A stretch of 64,000 nucleotides of DNA, from contig CASFYQ010000008.1 of assembly GCA_949298955.1 (NCBI GenBank), positions 49,174 to 113,173 of the forward strand. Reading direction: 5' to 3'. The notes under the pieces are model-generated. The model was not told where the DNA came from. It was given only the letters and a program-made list of their open reading frames with translations, and ran no database searches. The position numbers were made by a program, and so were the translations under genes. Each line of letters begins with the position of its first letter. The first letter of the stretch is position 1. This document shows, piece after piece, positions 1-8,683 of this stretch. This DNA comes from an uncultured Bacteroidales bacterium. GTDB taxonomy: Bacteria > Bacteroidota > Bacteroidia > Bacteroidales > Barnesiellaceae.

Positions 1-33
1 ACAGATGTTGTCTCAAACCTATCTGCTATAAAT

Positions 34-651
34 ATGAATTTCAACGAAAAAATACAGGATATCCTGCACAAAGAGGCCCAAGCCATTCTCGATATCCCCG
101 TTTCAGACCAATTTGAAAAAGCCGTAAATCTCATTGTCGAGCAAGTGCACCAAAAGGGTGGCAAGCTCGTTACCAGCGGAATGGGCAAAGCCGGGCAGAT
201 TGCCATGAATATCGCCACCACTTTCTGCTCGACCGGCACGCCGGCCGTATTCCTGCACCCCAGCGAGGCTCAACACGGCGACTTGGGCATCTTGCAAAAG
301 AACGATTTGATGCTGGTCATCTCCAACTCGGGCAAAACCCGCGAAATACTCGAACTGCTCCAATTAGCCTCTAACCTGATGCCCGACCTGAAATTCATCG
401 TCATCACCGGCAACAACCAAAGTGAACTCGCCCAACGGGCCGACGTATGCCTCTTCACCGGCGCCCCCGGAGAGGTATGCCCCCTCGGACTCACCCCCAC
501 GACCTCGACCACGCTCATGACCGTAATCGGCGACATTCTGGTGGTGGGCGCGATGGAAGCCACCCATTTCGATGCACACCAGTATGCCCTGCGCCATCAT
601 GGAGGTTATTTGGGGACCCGCTCCCGGGAACAAAGTCAGAAAAAAATTTAA
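34..651 (+). CDS. SIS-domain sugar-phosphate isomerase (KpsF/GutQ-like, no CBS domains)
   Basis: This 205-residue cytosolic protein is a single SIS (sugar isomerase) domain. The motif VTSGMGKAGQIA near residue 47 and the stretch VISNSGKTRE near residue 96 are the phosphosugar-binding loops of the KdsD/KpsF/GutQ arabinose-5-phosphate isomerases. E. coli KdsD is about 330 residues and has a CBS pair after the SIS domain; here the protein ends after the SIS fold, as in many Bacteroidota homologues. The ATG at 34 follows an upstream region cut by the window edge. The PfkB-type kinase starts 15 nt downstream, so the two probably act on the same sugar phosphate. The substrate is not decided by the sequence: arabinose-5-phosphate, for Kdo and LPS synthesis, is one option and a hexulose phosphate is another. 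Confidence 0.85.
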   Translation: MNFNEKIQDILHKEAQAILDIPVSDQFEKAVNLIVEQVHQKGGKLVTSGMGKAGQIAMNIATTFCSTGTPAVFLHPSEAQHGDLGILQKNDLMLVISNSGKTREILELLQLASNLMPDLKFIVITGNNQSELAQRADVCLFTGAPGEVCPLGLTPTTSTTLMTVIGDILVVGAMEATHFDAHQYALRHHGGYLGTRSREQSQKKI

Positions 652-666
652 TTTCAAGTGAACCGT

Positions 667-1593
667 ATGCGCAAAATCATAGGAATAGGCGAATCCATTC
701 TCGATATTATTTTTCGCAACCAGCAGCCCTCTCATGCCGTCCCGGGAGGCTCCACGTTCAACACCCTCATCTCGCTGGGAAGGCTCGGTGTACCCACCTC
801 GTTTATCAGCGAAATCGGGCAAGACACGGTAGGCAATATCATTCTCGATTTCATGCGGGAAAACCACGTAGGCACCGAGAATCTCGATGTTTTCTACGAA
901 GGGAAAACACCTATCTCACTGGCCTTCCTCGACGAGCACAACGAGGCACAATACATGTTTTACAGTCAGTTCCCGCCGAAACGGCTCAATTTCGTGTGGC
1001 CCCGCATCGACCAGGACGACATCATCGTCTTCGGCTCTTATTTCGCCCTCAATCCCGCCTTGCACGAAAAGGTTCGCGAGTTTATCACTTTCGCCAAAGA
1101 TCGCAAAGCCATCATCTACTACGACCCCAATTTCCGCAATGCCCATGCCCACGAAGCGGTAAAACTCATGCCTTCGGTACTCGAGAATCTTGAATATGCC
1201 GACCTGGTCAAAGGCTCTACCGAAGATTTCGGCAACCTGTTCCACCTTACCGATGCCCGAAAAATCTATCTCGACCACATCAAGTTCTACTGCCCCAATT
1301 TCATCTGCACCCAGGGGGGCGCCGGTGCCGAACTCTTCTGCGCTCAGGGGAACCGGCACTTTGCGGGTACACCCATCACACCGGTGAGTACCATCGGAGC
1401 GGGCGACTCGTTCAACGCAGGGATTCTCTTCGGACTCATCAAACACGACATCACTCTCGACCGCCTGTATGCCCTCACCCCCGAGGAGTGGGCTCCCATT
1501 ATCCAGTACGGTATCGAGTTTGCCACTGCCGTTTGCCAAAGCATGGACAACTATATCGACCGCGAAATGGCCGCCCGATACAAGGAGTCCTAA
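667..1593 (+). CDS. PfkB-family carbohydrate kinase
   Basis: This 308-residue protein is a ribokinase/PfkB-type sugar kinase. It has the N-terminal glycine-rich region VPGGSTFNTLISLGRLG near residue 26 and the C-terminal signature VSTIGAGDSFNAGILFG near residue 240, whose GAGD aspartate is the catalytic base that activates the substrate hydroxyl. I chose ATG 667; a GTG at 658 would add three residues and lies right after the stop of the upstream SIS gene. The pair looks like an operon. The exact substrate (fructose, ribose, adenosine or another) cannot be read from the sequence. Confidence 0.87.
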   Translation: MRKIIGIGESILDIIFRNQQPSHAVPGGSTFNTLISLGRLGVPTSFISEIGQDTVGNIILDFMRENHVGTENLDVFYEGKTPISLAFLDEHNEAQYMFYSQFPPKRLNFVWPRIDQDDIIVFGSYFALNPALHEKVREFITFAKDRKAIIYYDPNFRNAHAHEAVKLMPSVLENLEYADLVKGSTEDFGNLFHLTDARKIYLDHIKFYCPNFICTQGGAGAELFCAQGNRHFAGTPITPVSTIGAGDSFNAGILFGLIKHDITLDRLYALTPEEWAPIIQYGIEFATAVCQSMDNYIDREMAARYKES

Positions 1594-1661
1594 TAATACA
1601 AATTCCCTATAAATATTCTAAAATAAAACAAACCCTCGAACAGCTAACTATCGCATAGTCT

Positions 1662-1669
1662 TATATTTG
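1662..1669 (+). promoter_or_regulatory. -7 promoter element TATATTTG for the phosphatase-like lipoprotein gene
   Basis: The sequence matches the Bacteroidota TAnnTTTG element and sits about 28 nt before the chosen ATG at 1697. No convincing -33 TTTG is visible. The element overlaps a possible upstream TTG start at 1667, which argues that translation starts at 1697. Confidence 0.6.
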
Positions 1670-1696
1670 CACAAAATCTTCATCACCCATACAGAT

Positions 1697-2749
1697 ATGC
1701 GTTATCTACAACTCTGTTCTTTGCTTCTCGCATTGAGTGCCTGCTCTACGCACAGCGCAGACATCGACGTTGCTTGTGAGATTGATCAGCGAAACAATTA
1801 TTTGTTGAAATGGGAAACGACTCCGAAAATCGAAGGCGAAGTGCAGATTTACCAATCGACCGACCCCGAACGGTTCGATACCGAGCAGGCTCCGGTGAGA
1901 ACAGCCCGTATCCAGACAGGATATATCCTCATACCCGACAGTCTGTCTTCCCAGCGCGCATATTTTCTCTTGCGATTCAACGGTTGCGACGACCACATCG
2001 TAGGAGCACGGGCCGAGCGGTTGAAATACATCGAAAATTTCAGAGACCTGGGAGGCTATACCGCCAAAAACGGCAAGCAACTGCGATGGGGAAAGATATT
2101 CCGCTCGGGTGAATTAAACACCTTGACGGCAAGCAGCATCACCCGCATCAACAACATGGGTATCAAGACTCTTATCGATTTCAGGGACAACGAAGACATA
2201 ATCAAACCCAGCCCCGAGCTCAACCTTGAAAACGTCATCAACTTGCCGGGAGCGCTCCATTATCGGCAAAACCTGTTCCCCCGGCTCGAAAAAGACGAGC
2301 TGAGACGAGGCGATGCCAACCTCTTCATGCAAGACTTGTATGTGGCAATGGTCTCGGGATCGAAACGAGCCTTCAAGTCGATGTTCAACCAACTGTTGGT
2401 CGAGGACAACTACCCCGTCGTGCTCAGTTGCGTGAACGGCAAGGACTATACGGGTTTTGCCGTGTCGCTGTTGCTCAGCGCCCTCGATATGCCCGAAGAG
2501 GTAATTATGAACGACTACCTGCTCTCCAACCGCTATTTCGACAAGCGGCGCACGACATTCGACCCCAAAGACTGCTGCGACGACACCCAAGAGGCTCTCT
2601 CGCTCATACAATCTGCCGACAGCCGTTTCCTCTCCTACGCCCGCGACTACATTCGCCAGCACTACGGTTCGATAAACAACTACCTCGAAAAAGAGTTGGG
2701 AGTAACCCCCGAGAAACGCCGGCAACTGAAACACTATCTGCTGCACTGA
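1697..2749 (+). CDS. Lipoprotein of the tyrosine-phosphatase family (Y_phosphatase3), probable pseudophosphatase
   Basis: This 350-residue protein has a lipoprotein signal peptide ending in the lipobox LALSAC (lipidated Cys16). An N-terminal beta-rich segment to about residue 105 follows, then a dual-specificity/tyrosine phosphatase-like domain that opens with NFRDLGGY (residues 114-121) and contains FRSGELN and LIDFRD. In this family the P-loop is normally HCxxGKDRTG. Here it reads SCVNGKDYTG (residues 244-253): Cys245 is kept, but the arginine of the CX5R motif is Tyr251 and the preceding His is Ser. Arginine loss normally abolishes phosphatase chemistry, so a binding or regulatory role at the cell envelope is more likely. 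The start is ATG 1697, because the TTG at 1667 falls inside the promoter element. It appears monocistronic. Confidence 0.8.
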   Translation: MRYLQLCSLLLALSACSTHSADIDVACEIDQRNNYLLKWETTPKIEGEVQIYQSTDPERFDTEQAPVRTARIQTGYILIPDSLSSQRAYFLLRFNGCDDHIVGARAERLKYIENFRDLGGYTAKNGKQLRWGKIFRSGELNTLTASSITRINNMGIKTLIDFRDNEDIIKPSPELNLENVINLPGALHYRQNLFPRLEKDELRRGDANLFMQDLYVAMVSGSKRAFKSMFNQLLVEDNYPVVLSCVNGKDYTGFAVSLLLSALDMPEEVIMNDYLLSNRYFDKRRTTFDPKDCCDDTQEALSLIQSADSRFLSYARDYIRQHYGSINNYLEKELGVTPEKRRQLKHYLLH

Positions 2750-2877
2750 TACCCGGCCGGCTGTACCTCGCTCCCCCGCATGCCACACAGGTTCACAACA
2801 CCCCGGCAAGCTGCGTTCCCAATAACAAAATGACATCGAAGGTATCGCCACACCGGCAATATATCCCGATTTTTTCG

Positions 2878-2885
2878 TACCTTTG
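2878..2885 (+). promoter_or_regulatory. -7 promoter element TACCTTTG upstream of the DEAD-box helicase gene
   Basis: The TAnnTTTG match lies 123 nt before the helicase ATG, so the predicted 5' leader is about 115 nt. The leader contains a small hairpin at 2953-2975 (GGGCAAAG pairing with CTTGTGCCC, one bulge). Long leaders are common on cold-inducible helicase mRNAs, but nothing here proves cold control. Confidence 0.55.
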
Positions 2886-3008
2886 CCGCCGAAAATAAAA
2901 ACTTTAACGTACGACAAGTCTCCGTTCCCCCTCTCCCCTTAACCCTGTTTGAGGGCAAAGAAAGGCCTTGTGCCCCTGCGATAAAGCAAAAAAACGACAA
3001 CTACATAG

Positions 3009-4808
3009 ATGAAAAATTTCCAAGAATTAGGTATCTGCGACGAGATACTGAGAGCGATTACCGAGTTGGGATATGAGAATCCCATGCCCGTACAGGAACA
3101 GGTAATCCCCCACCTGCTGAACGAAGAGACCGATTTAGTAGCTTTGGCTCAAACCGGTACGGGAAAAACGGCCGCTTTCGGTCTGCCCGTTATACAACGC
3201 ATCGACCTCGGCCTGTGCCAGCCACAGGCCCTTATCCTGTCGCCCACACGCGAGCTCTGCCTGCAAATTGCCGGCGACCTTACCGACTACTCACAATACA
3301 TCGACGGGCTGCGCATTCTGCCCGTATACGGAGGCTCGAGCATCGAGAGCCAGATACGCACACTCAAAAAGGGGGTACACATCATCGTGGCTACCCCGGG
3401 ACGCCTCATCGACCTGCTCGAACGGAAAACGGTGAAGCTCGACCACGTGTCGACCGTAATCATGGACGAAGCCGACGAAATGCTCAACATGGGATTCCTC
3501 GACAGCATCAACGCCATTCTCGCCCAAGTGCCCCAAGAGCGCAAAATGCTCCTCTTCTCAGCCACCATGCCGCGCGAAATCGAGCAAATCGCCCGTACCT
3601 ACATGCACAACCCCAAAGAGATTGTGGTGGGCAGCCGCAACGAAGGTGCCGAAAATGTGCGCCACGTCTACTACATGGTGCACGCCAAAGACAAATATCA
3701 GGCTCTAAAACGCATTGCCGATTACTATCCCTCGATATACGGTATTATCTTCTGTCGCACACGGCGCGAAACACAAGAAATTGCCGACCAACTGATTGCC
3801 GACGGCTATAATGCCGACTCGCTGCACGGCGAACTGTCGCAAGCACAGCGCGATGCCGTCATGCAAAAGTTCCGCCTGCGCAACCTGCAACTGCTCGTCG
3901 CCACCGATGTGGCGGCCCGGGGACTCGACGTGACCGACCTCACCCACGTAATCAACTACGGCCTGCCCGACGACATCGAAACCTACACCCACCGCAGCGG
4001 CCGCACCGGCCGTGCCGGGAAATCGGGCATATCGGTCGCCATCGTACACAGTCGCGAGAAAGGCAAGATGCGGGCCATCGAGAAAATCATCGGCAAGAAA
4101 TTCGAACGTGGACTGGTTCCCACCGGCGAACAGATTTGCGAAAAACAACTCTTCAACCTCGCCGACCGCATCGAGAAAGTAAAGGTAAACGAAGAAGAAA
4201 TCGCAAAATACCTGCCCAACATCTCGCGCAAACTGGGGTGGCTCACCGAGCAAGACCTCATCAAACGCATCGTATCGCTCGAATTTAACCGCCTCATCGA
4301 CTACTACCGCGACACCCCCGACCTCGACCTGCCCGACGAGAACACCCGTAAACCCAAGGGCGAAAAGGACGCAAAAGAGGGACGCAAAGGCCGGAATAAA
4401 GACAGCCGCATCGCCGAAGAAGGTTTCGAACGAATATATATCAACCTGGGCAAAGCCCACGGATTCTTCCCGCCCAACCTCATCGAGATGGTCAACTCGC
4501 TCGTGCCCGGACGCGTGAACATCGGGCGCATCGACCTGCTGCCCGCCTACTCGCTCTTCGATGTCGAAAAAGGGGCTGCCAAAAAAGTCGCAGGAGCCTT
4601 GAAAGGCTGCGAATTTTACGGCCACCGCATCTATGCCGAGATTGCCACCGACAAAGACTATGCCGCCAAAGGGAAGAAAAAAGGCAAAGAGGGAGACAGG
4701 AACCGCAAAGGCGAGAAGCACTACGGCTCACCCCGAAAAGGCAATACCGGCAACCGTTTCACCCACGAACGCCGCACATCGGGCCCTCGCAAGGAACGCC
4801 GTAAATAA
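3009..4808 (+). CDS. DEAD-box ATP-dependent RNA helicase with DbpA-type RNA-binding domain (CsdA/DeaD-like)
   Basis: This 599-residue protein unwinds structured RNA, probably in ribosome assembly or mRNA turnover. All core motifs are visible in order: the Q-motif region FQELGICDEI near the N terminus, Walker A AQTGTGKT (about 47-54), PTREL, GG, TPGR, DEAD (about 155-158), SAT, the ARGLD region and HRSGRTGRAG (about 330). After a linker, residues about 475-550 form the DbpA/RRM-like domain (ERIYINLGKAHGF onwards). The last 45 residues are very basic (Lys/Arg/Gly), a typical unstructured RNA-binding tail. It is monocistronic between its own promoter and a strong hairpin terminator. The family is sure; which paralogue (DeaD, CsdA or DbpA) is not. 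Confidence 0.93.
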   Translation: MKNFQELGICDEILRAITELGYENPMPVQEQVIPHLLNEETDLVALAQTGTGKTAAFGLPVIQRIDLGLCQPQALILSPTRELCLQIAGDLTDYSQYIDGLRILPVYGGSSIESQIRTLKKGVHIIVATPGRLIDLLERKTVKLDHVSTVIMDEADEMLNMGFLDSINAILAQVPQERKMLLFSATMPREIEQIARTYMHNPKEIVVGSRNEGAENVRHVYYMVHAKDKYQALKRIADYYPSIYGIIFCRTRRETQEIADQLIADGYNADSLHGELSQAQRDAVMQKFRLRNLQLLVATDVAARGLDVTDLTHVINYGLPDDIETYTHRSGRTGRAGKSGISVAIVHSREKGKMRAIEKIIGKKFERGLVPTGEQICEKQLFNLADRIEKVKVNEEEIAKYLPNISRKLGWLTEQDLIKRIVSLEFNRLIDYYRDTPDLDLPDENTRKPKGEKDAKEGRKGRNKDSRIAEEGFERIYINLGKAHGFFPPNLIEMVNSLVPGRVNIGRIDLLPAYSLFDVEKGAAKKVAGALKGCEFYGHRIYAEIATDKDYAAKGKKKGKEGDRNRKGEKHYGSPRKGNTGNRFTHERRTSGPRKERRK

Positions 4809-4853
4809 CAGACACCCGGCGCTCCACCCCGACCCGGCGAACTGCACAATCAT

Positions 4854-4896
4854 AAAATGCCCCGTCCCCCTTCAACACGAAGGCCCGGGGCATTTT
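4854..4896 (+). terminator. Rho-independent terminator after the helicase gene
   Basis: AAAATGCCCCG pairs with CGGGGCATTTT across a 21-nt loop. The stem lies 46 nt after the helicase stop. The remaining gap to 5129 holds the tdh promoter and nothing else I recognise. Confidence 0.75.
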
Positions 4897-5062
4897 CCAT
4901 ATCACAGCCCGTCTTGAATGCCCCTTAGCCCCCTATCGACAGCAGCCTGCCAAGGCACAAGGCCACCCGTCAAACCGCACGACAGGCTCAAAGACACCAT
5001 GTACCTCTTGGAGAAACAAAAGATAATACCCCTTTGGAATAACAACGGGGGCAAAATTTTCA

Positions 5063-5070
5063 TATATTTG
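5063..5070 (+). promoter_or_regulatory. -7 promoter element TATATTTG for tdh-kbl
   Basis: A perfect TAnnTTTG element lies 59 nt before the tdh ATG at 5130. A TTTG at 5033 is spaced 26 nt away, longer than the usual 19-21, so the -33 element is unclear. Confidence 0.6.
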
Positions 5071-5129
5071 CCCCAAAGAACCTTAATATATTCAATGCAC
5101 ATCAACCCGATTAAAAAGGCAGCATAGAC

Positions 5130-6086
5130 ATGAAAAAAATTCTTGTAATCGGATCGACCGGACAAATAGGTTCGGCGCTAATCACAAAACTCCGCAACGA
5201 GTATGGCAGCGACAACGTCGTGGCCGGCTATATCGAGGGGGTACCCCTGAACGACGAACTGAAAAACGGAGGCCCCTTGGAAATTGCCGACGTAACCAAT
5301 GCCCCCCAAATTGCAGCCATCGTCGACAAATACAAAATCGACTCTATCTACAATCTGGCAGCCATACTCTCGGCCCAAGCCGAAAAGAAACCGTTGCTGG
5401 CCTGGAATATCCAGATAGGCGGTGTGCTCAACCTGCTCGAAATCTCGCGCGAAAAAGGCTGCTCGCTTTTCACCCCCAGCTCCATAGGAGCTTTCGGCGA
5501 TTCCTCTCCCAAGAAAAAGACTCCACAAGAAACCATACAGCGCCCCCGCACTATCTACGGAGTAAGCAAAGTATCGTGCGAATTGCTAAGCGACTACTAT
5601 TTCTACCGCTACGGAGTCGACACCCGTTCGGTGCGATTCCCCGGCCTCATCTCCTACGAAACCCTGCCGGGCGGCGGTACAACCGACTATGCCGTAGAAA
5701 TCTACTATGCCGCTGTAAAAGGCGAGAAATTTGAAATCCCCGTCAAAGCCGGCACGTTCATGGACATGATGTATATGCCCGATGCTCTCAAAGCCATGGT
5801 AATGCTCATGGAAGCCGATCCCTCGCGGCTGAAACACCGCAACTCGTTCAACATCGCCTCCATGAGTTTCGACCCCGAAATCATCTACCATGAAATCCAA
5901 AAATTCTATCCCGATTTCAAAGCCGAATATAAAATCGACCCCGTGCGTCAGCAAATCGCCGACTCATGGCCCGACATGCTCGACGACTCCTGCGCCCGGG
6001 CCGAATGGGACTGGCAGCCCGACTACGACCTCGAATCGATGTCGGTCGACATGATTTCGCACCTCAAAAAGAAACTCCTTAAATAA
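5130..6086 (+). CDS. tdh: L-threonine 3-dehydrogenase, short-chain (GalE-like) type
   Basis: This 318-residue enzyme oxidises L-threonine to 2-amino-3-ketobutyrate with NAD+. It is an extended SDR (epimerase-like) protein, not the zinc-dependent MDR enzyme of E. coli. It shows the nucleotide-binding GSTGQIGS at residues 8-15, NLAAILSAQAE, the serine region TPSSIGAFG and the catalytic YGVSK (YxxxK). Its identity rests on this fold and on kbl lying 7 nt downstream, which completes the two-step threonine-to-glycine route. The substrate leaves the first enzyme as an unstable ketone, so tight coupling of the pair makes sense. Confidence 0.9.
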   Translation: MKKILVIGSTGQIGSALITKLRNEYGSDNVVAGYIEGVPLNDELKNGGPLEIADVTNAPQIAAIVDKYKIDSIYNLAAILSAQAEKKPLLAWNIQIGGVLNLLEISREKGCSLFTPSSIGAFGDSSPKKKTPQETIQRPRTIYGVSKVSCELLSDYYFYRYGVDTRSVRFPGLISYETLPGGGTTDYAVEIYYAAVKGEKFEIPVKAGTFMDMMYMPDALKAMVMLMEADPSRLKHRNSFNIASMSFDPEIIYHEIQKFYPDFKAEYKIDPVRQQIADSWPDMLDDSCARAEWDWQPDYDLESMSVDMISHLKKKLLK

Positions 6087-6093
6087 AACGCCT

Positions 6094-7287
6094 ATGTTTA
6101 CACAAATGAAAGAGCATCTGGCCAATCAGCTCGCCGAGATAAAGGCCAACGGATTGTACAAGGTAGAACGTACCATCATTACCCCGCAAAGTTCGGCTAT
6201 CCGGATTGCCGAGAAAAACGGCAAAGTACTCAATTTCTGTGCCAACAATTACCTGGGACTCTCGGACAACTCCCGGCTCATCGCCGCTGCCAAGAAAGCG
6301 ATGGATACTCACGGGTTCGGCATGTCGTCCGTACGCTTCATTTGCGGAGCGCAAGACCTGCACCGTGAACTCGAAAAAGCGATTGCCCGCTATTTCAAGA
6401 CCGAAGACACCATTCTCTACGCTGCCTGCTTCGATGCCAACGGTGGCGTATTCGAGCCCCTCTTCACCGAAGAAGACGCCATTATATCCGATGCCCTCAA
6501 CCACGCCTCGATTATCGATGGTGTGCGCTTGTGCAAAGCCAAACGTTACCGCTATGCCAACGCCAACATGGAAGAGCTCGAGCATTGCCTGCAAGAAGCG
6601 CAAGCTCAACGCTTCCGCATCATCGTGACCGACGGCGTCTTCTCGATGGACGGTAACGTAGCTCCCATGGACAAAATCTGTGATCTGGCCGAGAAATACA
6701 ACGCCCTCGTGATGGTTGACGAATGCCACTCGGCCGGTGTCGTAGGCCCGCGCGGACGAGGAGTGAGCGAGCTCTTCAACCTCTATGGACGAATCGACAT
6801 ACACACAGGCACACTGGGCAAAGCTTTCGGCGGCGCCATCGGCGGATTCACCACCGGACCGAAAGAGATTATCGACATGCTGCGTCAACGGTCGAGACCC
6901 TACCTCTTCTCCAACTCACTGCCCCCCGCCGTAGTAGGTGCCGGCATCGAAGTATTCAAAATGCTCGACGAGAGCGACGAACTGCACGACCGACTGATGG
7001 AAAACGTCACCTATTTCCGCGATAAAATGATGGCTGCCGGGTTCGACATCAAACCCACCCAATCGGCCATCTGCGCCGTCATGCTCTACGATGCCAAACT
7101 GTCGCAGACCTTCGCCGCCCAAATGCTCGACGAAGGCATCTATGTAACCGGCTTCTACTATCCTGTCGTACCGCAAGGCCAAGCCCGCATACGCGTACAG
7201 CTCTCGGCCGCCCACAAGCGCGAAGAGCTCGATGCTTGTGTCGCAGCCTTCATCAAAGTAGGCAAAAACCTGGGCGTGCTCAAATAG
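6094..7287 (+). CDS. kbl: Glycine C-acetyltransferase (2-amino-3-ketobutyrate CoA ligase)
   Basis: This 397-residue PLP enzyme of the alpha-oxoamine synthase family cleaves 2-amino-3-ketobutyrate with CoA to glycine and acetyl-CoA. The length matches E. coli Kbl (398). The motif NNYLGLSDN lies near residue 51, VDECHSAGVVG carries the cofactor-binding Asp/His, and HTGTLGKAFGGAIGG near residue 243 contains the Schiff-base lysine. It follows tdh by 7 nt in one operon. BioF and serine palmitoyltransferase are relatives, but the tdh neighbour decides for Kbl. Confidence 0.93.
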   Translation: MFTQMKEHLANQLAEIKANGLYKVERTIITPQSSAIRIAEKNGKVLNFCANNYLGLSDNSRLIAAAKKAMDTHGFGMSSVRFICGAQDLHRELEKAIARYFKTEDTILYAACFDANGGVFEPLFTEEDAIISDALNHASIIDGVRLCKAKRYRYANANMEELEHCLQEAQAQRFRIIVTDGVFSMDGNVAPMDKICDLAEKYNALVMVDECHSAGVVGPRGRGVSELFNLYGRIDIHTGTLGKAFGGAIGGFTTGPKEIIDMLRQRSRPYLFSNSLPPAVVGAGIEVFKMLDESDELHDRLMENVTYFRDKMMAAGFDIKPTQSAICAVMLYDAKLSQTFAAQMLDEGIYVTGFYYPVVPQGQARIRVQLSAAHKREELDACVAAFIKVGKNLGVLK

Positions 7288-7312
7288 CCATTTTATCCCC
7301 TCCATATCCACA

Positions 7313-7344
7313 GGACGCCTCTTTTCATGTGAAAAGGGGCGTCC
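7313..7344 (+). terminator. Terminator hairpin after kbl
   Basis: GGACGCCTCTTTTC and GAAAAGGGGCGTCC form a 14-bp stem with one G-T pair and an ATGT loop, 25 nt after the kbl stop. The U-tract is weak. Confidence 0.65.
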
Positions 7345-7433
7345 CGGCTTTAAATCCCCAAAGACAGACTACCCTCTCGTCGACACTCTTCATGAGCCTC
7401 TTGAAACCACGCCGCAAGAAAAACAAAAAAATA

Positions 7434-7465
7434 TTTGTGCCTTTCTGCGAGAATTACTATCTTTG
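7434..7465 (+). promoter_or_regulatory. Promoter of the CAU-anticodon tRNA gene
   Basis: TTTG (7434-7437), a 20-nt spacer and TATCTTTG (7458-7465) form a textbook Bacteroidota promoter. It lies 26 nt before the mature tRNA 5' end. Confidence 0.8.
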
Positions 7466-7491
7466 TGCTCGCTTACGGAGGTATCCGTATC

Positions 7492-7565
7492 GGTCCTATA
7501 GCTCAGTTGGTTAGAGCATCTGACTCATAATCAGGGGGTCCTTGGTTCAAGCCCAAGTGGGACCA
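7492..7565 (+). tRNA. tRNA with CAU anticodon, probably tRNA-Ile2 (k2C-modified), possibly elongator Met
   Basis: A full cloverleaf of 74 nt is visible: 7-bp acceptor stem GGTCCTA/TGGGACC, D arm GCTC/GAGC, a 5-bp anticodon stem with loop CTCATAA, and T arm with GGTTCAAGCC. No CCA is encoded. Both elongator tRNA-Met and the TilS-dependent tRNA-Ile2 carry CAU. The core GACTCATAATC is identical to E. coli ileX, and the GG-CCT-TAGCTCAG start resembles Ile2 tRNAs, so I favour Ile2. Confidence 0.9.
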
Positions 7566-7583
7566 CATGACAAAAACAGTTGC

Positions 7584-7621
7584 AAGGCAAAACTCGCGAA
7601 TGAGTTTTGCCTTGTTGTTTT
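7584..7621 (+). terminator. Terminator of the CAU tRNA
   Basis: A perfect 12-bp stem, AAGGCAAAACTC/GAGTTTTGCCTT, with a 6-nt loop is followed by GTTGTTTT. From here to 7767 I see nothing recognisable. Confidence 0.85.
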
Positions 7622-7767
7622 AGCGCTCCGCGGCTCGGGACACAGAGACAGCTATCCAAACTACTATCCGGCTAAAGATTCTTTCTAAACACTTTGTAGT
7701 TTTGCATTTGCTGTTGGACTACCTGGCTACTATCAGATTCCTTTTTTACAAAGTAACCCGCTCAAAA

Positions 7768-7798
7768 TTTGATTTTTAAAAATAGTTTACTATATTTG
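7768..7798 (+). promoter_or_regulatory. Promoter of the WG-repeat lipoprotein gene
   Basis: TTTG (7768-7771), a 19-nt spacer and TATATTTG (7791-7798) lie 62 nt before the ATG at 7861. Confidence 0.75.
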
Positions 7799-7860
7799 CC
7801 TTATTAAGAAAACAAGGGGATAAGAAATTGTATTCGGTAAAACCTTAAAATCAAGTATTC

Positions 7861-8466
7861 ATGAAACTGTCAATATCACTTTTACTATTAATCCCGATGA
7901 CGTGGTTGTCTTGTACAGGCATTATGCCGTTTTCGCCTTATGCAGGCAGCTATTCGTCGAGGGTTGCCCAGCGGCTGACTCCGGTCGAAAATCCGGCCAC
8001 CGGCTTGTATGGGTATGTCAATGACTTAGGCATGTGGGCCATTCAACCCCGCTTTCGGTCGGCCCAACGTTTCTCATCGAATGGCTTGGCCCGGGTACGT
8101 TTGGGAGCTCGCTACGGAGCTATCAATATGGCCGGGCAAACGGTTATCAATTTCAATTTTTCCAACAGCTACGATGTCGATCATGCCATCACTTCGATGA
8201 GCAAAGGACGAATGCGAGGCGTCGAATTATGGAGAGAATGCGATCCCAACAGCGGCTTGTACGGCTATCTCGATTACTATGGCAACTGGTTCATCAGACC
8301 CCAATACAGGAATGCCCGGAATTTCAATCAGGAAGGCTATGCTGTTGTCGAAATCAGACAGGGGCAGTGGGGTGCCATCGACCGCAACAACCGCATCGTG
8401 ATTCAGCCCACCTTTACCTCGCCTTACGATGTAGATAGGGCTCTCACGCGATTATTGAGATATTGA
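7861..8466 (+). CDS. WG-repeat lipoprotein
   Basis: This 201-residue protein starts with a signal peptide ending in the lipobox-like TWLSC (Cys18), so it should be a membrane-anchored lipoprotein. The mature part has three WG (KWG-type) beta repeats: LYGYVNDLGMWAIQPRFRSA, RYGAINMAGQTVINFNFSNS and LYGYLDYYGNWFIRPQYRNA; a fourth, WGAIDRNNRIVIQPTF, comes near the end. WG repeats form small beta modules found in many exported Bacteroidota proteins; no enzymatic function is known for them. The gene has its own promoter and no operon partner. Confidence 0.8.
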   Translation: MKLSISLLLLIPMTWLSCTGIMPFSPYAGSYSSRVAQRLTPVENPATGLYGYVNDLGMWAIQPRFRSAQRFSSNGLARVRLGARYGAINMAGQTVINFNFSNSYDVDHAITSMSKGRMRGVELWRECDPNSGLYGYLDYYGNWFIRPQYRNARNFNQEGYAVVEIRQGQWGAIDRNNRIVIQPTFTSPYDVDRALTRLLRY

Positions 8467-8493
8467 GAATCGCATTTCCCCACATGAGCCATT

Positions 8494-8544
8494 CCTTTCT
8501 ATCTTCTTCTTGCAAAGTTTGGGGCGAAGCGGAAAGATAGAAGA
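8494..8544 (+). terminator. Probable terminator hairpin after the WG-repeat gene
   Basis: TTCTATCTT (8497-8505) pairs with AAGATAGAA (8534-8542), and CTTC/GAAG can pair inside. No clear U-tract follows, so this is tentative. Confidence 0.4.
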
Positions 8545-8683
8545 GTGCTATCGTTCCACCTCGTGAATACAAAGAGTTCCCGGAGTGCAAGAACCGATAG
8601 AACCGGCCACTATATTTTTGCAAAAATATTTTTTGAAAAACCTCCCTTTTTGCTATCTTAGTAGCGCAAAAAGAGATAAAGCC

